DNA of 64,000 nt, taken from the NCBI RefSeq assembly GCF_021233055.1, contig NZ_CP089538.1, forward strand, positions 4,976,501 to 5,040,500. The letters are read 5' to 3'. This document shows, piece after piece, positions 57,477 to 64,000 of the stretch; position 1 is the stretch's first letter, and every line of letters starts with the position of its first letter. Origin of the DNA: Spirosoma oryzicola (GTDB lineage: Bacteria > Bacteroidota > Bacteroidia > Cytophagales > Spirosomataceae). A model generated the notes under the pieces. It made no database searches. It was not told the DNA's origin and saw only the letters and a list, made by a program, of their open reading frames with translations. Both the position numbers and the translations under genes were made by a program.

Positions 57477-58769
57477 ATGAGCAATAATAATACCAACGTC
57501 ACCACAAACGAATCGCTGGACCAGCCCCAATCGGATGCCATTCGACTGGATCGTATCGAAGATGCTATCGCTGACATCAAAGCGGGTAAAATTGTACTGG
57601 TGGTAGACGACGAAGACCGTGAAAACGAAGGCGATATGATCTGCGCGGCTGAGATGATCACGCCCGAAATGGTCAACTTCATGATTCGCGAAGCACGCGG
57701 TCTCATGTGTGCTCCGCTGACTCAGGAGCGTTGCGAAGAGCTTGGCCTGGAAATGATGGTGACCAGTAACACGTCTGTTCACACGACGCCGTTTACTGTA
57801 TCCGTTGATTTGCTGGGTAATGGGTGTACGACCGGTATTTCGGCCTCCGACCGCGCCAAAACCATTCGGGCGCTGGTCGATCCGGATACCAAACCGGATG
57901 ATCTGGGACGACCGGGGCACATTTTCCCGTTGCGTTCGGTGGAAGGCGGAGTTATTCGCCGGGCTGGCCATACCGAAGCTGCCGTTGATCTGGCGCGCCT
58001 GGCCGGACTGTCGCCGGTAGGTGTCCTCATTGAAGTTCTCAACGAAGATGGCACGATGGCTCGCCTGCCGCAACTGCGCGTGATGGCCGACCGATTCGGC
58101 ATGAAACTGATTAGCATCCAGGATCTGATCGAGTATCGGTTACGGACCGAAACACTGATTCGTCGCGAGATCGGTGTAGACTTACCGACCGAGTGGGGTC
58201 ATTTTGATCTGATCGCTTATAAGCAAAGCAACACTGGTGATACACACTTAGCGCTGGTCAAAGGCAGCTGGGAACCCAACGAACCGGTATTGGTGCGCGT
58301 TCACTCATCCTGCGTTACGGGTGATATTTTTGGCTCCTGCCGTTGTGACTGTGGTCCGCAACTCCACGCGGCTATGAAAATGGTCGAAGCCGAAGGCAAA
58401 GGCATCGTTGTGTACATGTTTCAGGAAGGCCGGGGTATCGGATTGCTTAATAAGCTGAAAGCGTATAAGCTTCAGGAAATGGGGCGCGACACCGTTGAAG
58501 CCAATCTGGATCTGGGACTGCCAATGGACTCCCGCGACTACGGTATCGGCGCACAGATCTTACGCGATTTGGGCGTTCGGAAGCTACGGCTAATCTCGAA
58601 TAACCCCAAAAAACGGGCGGGTTTGATGGGCTACGGCCTGGAAATTATGGACACCGTACCGATCGAGATTCCGGCAAATCCTCATAACGAGCGCTACCTA
58701 CGTACCAAACGGGATAAAATGGGTCATACAATCATGAATGAACCCGTGAACGAAGAGCAGCCTTTGTAG
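57477..58769 (+). CDS. ribBA: Bifunctional DHBP synthase / GTP cyclohydrolase II
   Basis: A 430-residue RibBA. The N-terminal half makes 3,4-dihydroxybutanone-4-phosphate from ribulose-5-phosphate, with acidic site [12 protein letters not shown] and [16 protein letters not shown]. The C-terminal half opens GTP, with zinc cysteines in [19 protein letters not shown] and the downstream [13 protein letters not shown]. Both halves are intact, supplying two precursors of riboflavin. There is no FMN riboswitch signature in the 5' gap. The start is the ATG at 57477. A bidirectional terminator follows. Confidence 0.97.
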   Translation: MSNNNTNVTTNESLDQPQSDAIRLDRIEDAIADIKAGKIVLVVDDEDRENEGDMICAAEMITPEMVNFMIREARGLMCAPLTQERCEELGLEMMVTSNTSVHTTPFTVSVDLLGNGCTTGISASDRAKTIRALVDPDTKPDDLGRPGHIFPLRSVEGGVIRRAGHTEAAVDLARLAGLSPVGVLIEVLNEDGTMARLPQLRVMADRFGMKLISIQDLIEYRLRTETLIRREIGVDLPTEWGHFDLIAYKQSNTGDTHLALVKGSWEPNEPVLVRVHSSCVTGDIFGSCRCDCGPQLHAAMKMVEAEGKGIVVYMFQEGRGIGLLNKLKAYKLQEMGRDTVEANLDLGLPMDSRDYGIGAQILRDLGVRKLRLISNNPKKRAGLMGYGLEIMDTVPIEIPANPHNERYLRTKRDKMGHTIMNEPVNEEQPL

Positions 58770-58774
58770 TTTTA

Positions 58775-58823
58775 ATTCGGGTCTATTATCGCTAACAAAT
58801 TACCAGCGATGATAGACCCGAAT
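58775..58823. terminator. Bidirectional terminator between ribBA and the LptD-like gene
   Basis: Nineteen-base arms (58775-58793 and 58805-58823) with a single G-T wobble and an 11-base loop. It stands between convergent stops. Confidence 0.85.
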
Positions 58824-58826
58824 CAC

Positions 58827-61800
58827 TTACCGGCCATAGAACCCTCCATTATCGTAGAAGCTCCGGCGACGGCTCAATTTCAGCTCCTGAAGAATCGAAG
58901 AGCGTACGCGTAAGTCGAACGAATAGTTACCCGACCGAATGTTACTACCCGAATAAGGTGTCCAGTTAAACGCCATTTCCCAGCAGTGAAGATCGCGGTT
59001 TATACCAATGGTCGTTAGCGTTGGGCTGTTAAACTGGAAATCATATCCCGTGTTGAACGTAATCTTCCACTTGGGCGTCAGGCTCAAATCGCCCGTCAGT
59101 GTCAGTGCCTGAACAATCTGTGAAATCTCAGGGGTTAGCTTCGTTAATCCAAAGGTGTAGCTAACATTAAGCGACCAGGGAATTGTAAAATCGACGTACA
59201 AATCCGGGTTATTGTTGATTGCCTTCATTGTCGCGTCAGTCGCATTAGGACTGGATTTCTTTTTGTCCGCCTGTTTGGGAGCCAGCCGCGTACTGATGTA
59301 CGCTTGCAGATTCGTTAGGCGCGCCAGTCCCTGCCCCGCCTGAAATGCGTACAACTTCGGCACCCGTTCGTATTGCTGATTGTCATAGCCAAGCGTCCGT
59401 AGCAGAAGTTGCGAATACGTATTCCCCGGAATGGCAGAGGCCCCTGAGGTAGCCGCGAGCAACGCATAGTAAGCCGCTCCACCGTAGGGCCGGGTTGCGT
59501 ATGGATCGAATGAAGAAGAAAAGTTAAAGCTAACGTTCTTGAAAATCTGCGTATTGGCACTAACCGTAATCGGTGACAGGTTATAATCGGGAGCCAGCAG
59601 GTTGTAGCTCCCGTTGACGCTGATATTATCAAAAATCGGAATCTTCTTGAAATCCTGCCCGGTGGAGTCGCCACGGGTACGCACTTTCATTTCGAGCTGG
59701 TTCACAACCCCAAACGTTATAAAAGCCGACTGCGTACTGGCACTGGAACCACTGCCACCCAGACCCCGGAACACTGATAACGTCCGGCGGTATTCGGCCA
59801 AAGTGGTCAAGCTTCCCTGAGCAGGTAACGTCTGAAATAAACCAAACGCGGGATTGGTGAAATCGGGAACGTAGCTGAACGAAATCGACGGAGCGACGGT
59901 ATGCCGAATGGCTTCAATCCGTTTTCCACGAATGAAATACGTCCCGTAGAAGCGGGTATTCATACTGACGTTGGCCGAGAAATTGTAGGACGGAAAAATA
60001 CCGCGTAATGTGTCGATCCGAACCTTATTCCGATCCGATAAGTACAGACCGGTGGTCGGGTCTATAGCTAAGGTATTGTCGTACCCTAGGTACGTGTAAT
60101 TAAGCTTCTTCGTATAAATGCTTCCCTGCAACGAAAAGCCCGGTGTGAGGTTGATATAGCGCAGCAGTTTGAAGTTCGGCAGCGAAATCGGAATGCTATA
60201 ATTGGCCTGTATGGTCCGATTTTCCCAGATTCGGTTCAGGTTAGCCATGTTGAACGCAATCAGGTTTGGGTCAGTAACCACCTCTCCATTACGGATAGCG
60301 GTTGCCCGCGCAATACTATCCAGCACCCGCTGAACGGTACTGATCGCCGTTAGGTTGGTAAGAACCGGAAAGCCTAATCCACTCGTGTCAACCTGCGTCC
60401 GGATCGTGTTGCTAATGCCGATTGAGCCGCTAACATCCAATCCCACGCGGAAGCTCTCGTACCAGCGGCCCGTTCCCCCTTTGAGTGCAAACGGCGCAAT
60501 CTGGTTAATACCAAAGTTGAAGTCAGACGATATATCGGTTTTACCGTTCTCGCGTACGTTTGTCACTCGATTGATTTGGCCAAACTGCTGGTTTACCCGA
60601 ATGTTGGCTCCTGCCCGCGCATACTGTCCAAACTGGCGGCTGTACTGAACGGACGACCCAGCCACGTTAGAAATGTAGGCGTTCGTGCCGGTGCTTGAGT
60701 TAAACTGATTAAAGCTATTGCTGCTGACGTTAACATTCGCCGAGAAACTGCCCCGCCCACGCGGTACGGGCGAATGCGACCAGCTAAACGCAAAGTCATT
60801 ACGGGGTGCTTGCTGTGACAAGTCCACGCGGTCGCCAGAGCGGTTTCGGTTGAATTGAATGTTCAGCCCACCACTATACCGATAGCGTTTGTTGTAAGCT
60901 GACGATAAACCCACTCCCCAGCTACCGCGTGAATAAATCTGTCCTTTGAATTGCAGACCCAGGTTTTCGTTCACGGCCCAGTAATAACCGCCATCGCGCA
61001 GGTAGTAGCCTCGTCCGTTAGGTTCCTCACCGTATTGCGGCACAATAATCCCCGACACGCCAATGTCTTTCTTCTTCGGGAATGGAAAGAAACCAAACGG
61101 AAGCCCAATCGGCAACGGTACCTGACTAATCGCCAGATTGAAAGGCCCCGCCACAACCTGCTTATTGTGGACAACTTTCAGTTTACTGGCATTGATGTGG
61201 AAGTGCGGAGTCGCCAGGTTACAGGTCGTGTAAATTGCTTTACCGATGTATAAGTTATCCTCGGCATCTTTCTTCACGTTCTGCCCACGGATATTCCCTT
61301 CCCCCTGCTGGGTAATAACCCCCTGGATTTTTCCTTTCTTAGACTTAAAATTATAGCGGATCTCTTTGGTATCGTATTTGCCCTCCCCATCCTGAAAAAC
61401 AGGGCGACCAATCCATTTCTGAGACGTTGAATCGTACCGGCCTTTGGCGTACACTTCATTGGTCAGGTAGTTCAGGCGAATGTAATCCGCTTTCAGTGAG
61501 ATCTCACCATACACGACGCTGGCATCACCAAACAATTCGACCGTCTGCCCGTCTGCCGCATAAATAGTAGAGTCTTTCGACTGGTATTTAACCGTCGTCG
61601 CGAACGAGTCGGCGTTCTGAAGCGAATCCGTCCGGGCGGTATCGTTGCTGGCAACTCGTGCAGAGTCTGAACCAACCACTGTCCGGCTTTCGGGACGAAC
61701 GGTGTTGGGCGATACGATACCCGGCACCAGCTTCCCTCTGCCAGCCGGAGCCGTCTGCGAACGCGGAGTGGTTGTAACGGCGGTTGCTGTTCTTGACGCG

Positions 61801-62471
61801 GGCGTAGTCGTTACGCTGGTCGGCGTTCCCGCAGCTGGATTGTTGGACCGCGATGCCGGTGTGTTGCCCGACGGTGTTCCCGATGGCGAGTCTGCTACCC
61901 GTTGCGACGGAACGTCGGAGGTTGGCATACCGCCTTTGCCCGGCTGTTGGGGCAGCGGCTTTGCCTGAACGGCTGGCGCTGTTTTTGCAGACGATGGCCG
62001 TAGGGTATCTTTTCGGGCAGCTACGCGACTTTGCTGACGGATTTTTAACGAATCTTGTTTTGTTTTGGCCGTTCGAGCAGCGCGCGGACTCGTCTTGGGC
62101 GATGCCGTACTCGAACGCGGTTTCGTAGTCTGCGTAGAAATAGGTGTCGACGGATCGGGGCCGAGCCGGTTAGGAACCAAATAGGGGTCATTAAGCTCCC
62201 GTTCCAGATCGCTCATCGGCTGAGCGGTCTTGGTTGCCGTGCCTGTCGAAGGGCGCGTCGATTTGACCGCCGGGGCGGCTATGGTTTGTCCGTTGGGTGT
62301 GCTAACGCTGGGTACAGAATCCTTGGCCGAACGCGAACGTGTCGGCTGGCTCTGCCCCAGGCCGTTGATTGTCAGAAACGTCCCAATCAGACAGATTATG
62401 ACTCGTATAAGCGGGGACCGTAAAATAAAGTGTGCTTTTTTGAGTTTTATCAAAAAAATTATATTTGCCAT
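58827..62471 (-). CDS. OstA/LptD-like outer-membrane LPS assembly protein
   Basis: A 1214-residue outer-membrane protein of the Bacteroidota LptD type. After a signal-like segment (LIRVIICLIGTFLTINGLGQ), residues about 40-290 are Ser/Thr/Pro/Ala-rich and low-complexity. An OstA/LptA-like beta-jellyroll follows (about 300-440; KSKKGKIQGVITQQGEGNIR), then a long beta-barrel with repeated aromatic strands (KDIGVSGIIVPQYGEEPNG, GGLNIQFNRNRSG). It would place lipopolysaccharide in the outer leaflet. The ATG at 62471 is chosen. The start is one base from the divergent amidase ATG. Confidence 0.85.
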   Translation of the reverse strand: MANIIFLIKLKKAHFILRSPLIRVIICLIGTFLTINGLGQSQPTRSRSAKDSVPSVSTPNGQTIAAPAVKSTRPSTGTATKTAQPMSDLERELNDPYLVPNRLGPDPSTPISTQTTKPRSSTASPKTSPRAARTAKTKQDSLKIRQQSRVAARKDTLRPSSAKTAPAVQAKPLPQQPGKGGMPTSDVPSQRVADSPSGTPSGNTPASRSNNPAAGTPTSVTTTPASRTATAVTTTPRSQTAPAGRGKLVPGIVSPNTVRPESRTVVGSDSARVASNDTARTDSLQNADSFATTVKYQSKDSTIYAADGQTVELFGDASVVYGEISLKADYIRLNYLTNEVYAKGRYDSTSQKWIGRPVFQDGEGKYDTKEIRYNFKSKKGKIQGVITQQGEGNIRGQNVKKDAEDNLYIGKAIYTTCNLATPHFHINASKLKVVHNKQVVAGPFNLAISQVPLPIGLPFGFFPFPKKKDIGVSGIIVPQYGEEPNGRGYYLRDGGYYWAVNENLGLQFKGQIYSRGSWGVGLSSAYNKRYRYSGGLNIQFNRNRSGDRVDLSQQAPRNDFAFSWSHSPVPRGRGSFSANVNVSSNSFNQFNSSTGTNAYISNVAGSSVQYSRQFGQYARAGANIRVNQQFGQINRVTNVRENGKTDISSDFNFGINQIAPFALKGGTGRWYESFRVGLDVSGSIGISNTIRTQVDTSGLGFPVLTNLTAISTVQRVLDSIARATAIRNGEVVTDPNLIAFNMANLNRIWENRTIQANYSIPISLPNFKLLRYINLTPGFSLQGSIYTKKLNYTYLGYDNTLAIDPTTGLYLSDRNKVRIDTLRGIFPSYNFSANVSMNTRFYGTYFIRGKRIEAIRHTVAPSISFSYVPDFTNPAFGLFQTLPAQGSLTTLAEYRRTLSVFRGLGGSGSSASTQSAFITFGVVNQLEMKVRTRGDSTGQDFKKIPIFDNISVNGSYNLLAPDYNLSPITVSANTQIFKNVSFNFSSSFDPYATRPYGGAAYYALLAATSGASAIPGNTYSQLLLRTLGYDNQQYERVPKLYAFQAGQGLARLTNLQAYISTRLAPKQADKKKSSPNATDATMKAINNNPDLYVDFTIPWSLNVSYTFGLTKLTPEISQIVQALTLTGDLSLTPKWKITFNTGYDFQFNSPTLTTIGINRDLHCWEMAFNWTPYSGSNIRSGNYSFDLRVRSSILQELKLSRRRSFYDNGGFYGR

Positions 62472-62472
62472 A

Positions 62473-63450
62473 ATGGTGCTAAACCCATGGCTTACAAAGG
62501 TATTCACGAACAGTTATCCCGCTATTGCCTTGAAACGTTTTTGGCCGTTAAAAATTATTAAATCAACACGTGTTCGGTTCACTCGTCCGACTCCCGGAAA
62601 AGTGACATCACTTCTGTTGGGAACATTACCGCTACTGGCACTAACCGTACTTCCCGCTCCCGATGCTGTTTTTCAGGACCAGAAGCAAGATACCGTTCGC
62701 CGGAACGACGCACAAGAACCCGACGTTACTAACGACGCACCGAACCAGCTTCGTACAGTGGTGCTGGATGCTGGTCACGGCGGTAAAGATCCCGGCTGTC
62801 TTGGACGAAAAACGCGTGAGTCACGCGTTGTATTGAAGCTCGTTCTGGAACTGGGACGTAAAATTAAGCAAGAGATGCCGAAGATACGGGTTATTTATAC
62901 GCGTTCTTCGGACCATTTCGTCGAATTAGCCGAACGGTCAGCTATCGCGAACCGCAACCGGGCCGATCTGTTCATTTCGATTCATTGCAACGCCAGCCCG
63001 TCATCGAGCCGGGTGTATGGTACCGAAACGTACACGATGGGTCTTCACAAAACCCAGGGCAATCTGGACGTTGCCAAACGCGAAAACTCGGTTATTCTGA
63101 AAGAGGACAATTACCAGCAGACCTACAAAGGATTTAATCCGAATTCTCCGCTGGCGCATATCATGCTCGCGAACTACCAACATGCCTTCATGGGAAGCAG
63201 CATCAACTTCGCCGAAAAGGTCGAACGTAGTTTCCGCAGCAGTGCCGACCGGAAAAGTAACGGTGTAAAGCAGGCAGGTTTCGTTGTGCTCTGGCGTACT
63301 ACCATGCCCAGCGTTTTGATCGAAGCGGGTTATCTGACGAATCCAACGGAAGAAGTTTATTTGATGTCGGAAGAAGGGCAGGAAGAAATTGCCAGTGCTA
63401 TCTACAAAGCCTTTGCACAGTACAAGCAGGAGATTGAAGCGGGTGGCTAG
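62473..63450 (+). CDS. N-acetylmuramoyl-L-alanine amidase
   Basis: A 325-residue zinc amidase of the AmiC type (Amidase_3), cutting the peptide from MurNAc in peptidoglycan. Zinc ligands are seen in VVLDAGHGGKDPG and FISIHCNASPSSS, with the catalytic Glu in SVLIEAGYLTNPTEE. The N-terminus has a hydrophobic segment (VTSLLLGTLPLLALTVL, about 44-60) after a basic stretch, a possible signal anchor. Frame start at 62473 (ATG) is likely; a GTG at 62602 is an alternative. An MCE/MlaD gene follows 170 bases later. Confidence 0.9.
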   Translation: MVLNPWLTKVFTNSYPAIALKRFWPLKIIKSTRVRFTRPTPGKVTSLLLGTLPLLALTVLPAPDAVFQDQKQDTVRRNDAQEPDVTNDAPNQLRTVVLDAGHGGKDPGCLGRKTRESRVVLKLVLELGRKIKQEMPKIRVIYTRSSDHFVELAERSAIANRNRADLFISIHCNASPSSSRVYGTETYTMGLHKTQGNLDVAKRENSVILKEDNYQQTYKGFNPNSPLAHIMLANYQHAFMGSSINFAEKVERSFRSSADRKSNGVKQAGFVVLWRTTMPSVLIEAGYLTNPTEEVYLMSEEGQEEIASAIYKAFAQYKQEIEAGG

Positions 63451-63619
63451 CGAGCACAGGATGCCTGATTAATTTACGGAGAGCAACCGTTTACTAACTG
63501 TCCGCTAGGTACCGTTCAGCGAAAATCCCATCTTCGCGGGACAAACGGATGCCGAAATTGGTTATATCCTTAATCAATTGATTGGCGAGGCCCGTTGGGT
63601 TGTTCACCTTCACACACGC

Positions 63620-64000
63620 ATGAAAATTTCTCAGGAAGTAAAAGTTGGTTTGCTTGCCGTCATCTCCTTGATGATGTTGTATTTCGGGTTCGAATTTTTG
63701 AAAGGTTCAGACTTTTTTTCCTCGACGCGCAAGTACCAGGTTGTCTACGATAACATTGATGGTTTGACGGCCTCCAATCCAGTGCGCATTAATGGCTTAT
63801 CCGTCGGACAGGTCAAAGGCATTGAGATCTTACAGGATCAGGGCAACAAATTACTCGTTACGCTGGAACTCCGTAACGATCTTCTGATCACCCAAGGAAC
63901 GAAAGCGGTTCTAGCCGACGATGGCCTGCTGGGTGGAAAAACCATTCTCCTGACGATCAACCCTGGTGCGCCTGCTCTGGAAGACGGTGGCAAACTGGTT
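63620..64000 (+). CDS. MlaD-family (MCE) protein, 3' end missing
   Basis: The first 127 codons of an MCE-domain protein run off the right edge. The membrane anchor is LLAVISLMMLYFGFEFLKG (about residues 11-29). The MCE domain follows with YQVVYDNIDGLTASNPVRIN, then GLSVGQVKGIEIL and LADDGLLGGKTILLTI. MlaD proteins bind phospholipids in outer-membrane lipid transport. The pairing with the amidase gene recurs in this phylum in my memory but should be checked. Confidence 0.9.
   Translation, partial: MKISQEVKVGLLAVISLMMLYFGFEFLKGSDFFSSTRKYQVVYDNIDGLTASNPVRINGLSVGQVKGIEILQDQGNKLLVTLELRNDLLITQGTKAVLADDGLLGGKTILLTINPGAPALEDGGKLV

Noticed and set aside
57456..58073. 205-codon minus-strand frame over ribBA
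   Set aside because: Shadow of ribBA; no signal or family.

Overview
The window looks like a chromosomal segment of a Bacteroidota bacterium of the order Cytophagales, most probably a Spirosoma-like member of the Spirosomataceae. Evidence for this: a protein with a type IX secretion (gliding-type) C-terminal domain, a PorT-like outer-membrane barrel, DUF4230 and DUF2911 proteins, an OstA/LptD-like protein of the Bacteroidota type, the rpmH-rnpA-S41 peptidase order, few Shine-Dalgarno sequences, and promoters of the Bacteroidota type (TTTG, about 20 bases, TAnnTTTG). No rRNA, tRNA, CRISPR array, insertion sequence or phage gene was recognised. Most of the window is ordinary core genome.

Layout. 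Bases 1-3025 hold a truncated secreted-protein start, a doubtful 41-codon ORF and two paralogous MFS transporters. 3164-5803 is a small respiratory cluster in which nuoA and nuoB are separated by an unknown secreted or membrane-anchored protein and followed by an unknown membrane protein. 5880-9307 carries an outer-membrane barrel, YqgE, a DUF4230 protein and hemA. 9652-13752 has a membrane histidine kinase, a lipoprotein, a LuxE-like acyl-activating enzyme and a sigma-54 activator without its DNA-binding domain. 13982-24952 holds a GH2 beta-galactosidase, an esterase, a DUF2911 protein, uvrB, a trehalase, a UPF0323-like lipoprotein and an acyltransferase.

25092-32406 has an amidase and M61 peptidase pair, then rpmH, rnpA, an S41 peptidase, tsaB and coaX. 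32407-35577 is the least familiar stretch: two tandem paralogous secreted proteins in AT-rich surroundings, then an SPFH membrane protein with a ribbon-helix-helix protein. 35783-41851 has a WalJ-like hydrolase, an esterase, lysS, a cold-shock protein, PspC, a glycosyltransferase and YbaB. 42287-46659 holds a GalU-like nucleotidyltransferase next to a 1115-residue fusion of a GHMP-kinase-like region and a UDPGP-type pyrophosphorylase. nhaA follows, then 48249-52157, a type I secretion-like operon whose ABC protein has no ATPase domain. The rest carries an alcohol dehydrogenase, DUF4126, an FKBP lipoprotein, a T9SS-sorted protein, ribBA, an LptD-like protein, a cell-wall amidase and the start of an MCE/MlaD protein.

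The best candidates for something undescribed are the sugar-nucleotide fusion cassette (42287-46659), the ATPase-less secretion operon (48249-52157), the unknown protein inside nuoA-nuoB (4776-5339), and the tandem paralogues at 32760-34444. Many starts were moved inward from the longest possible ORF to an ATG that fits the protein family or signal peptide; these choices are stated entry by entry.
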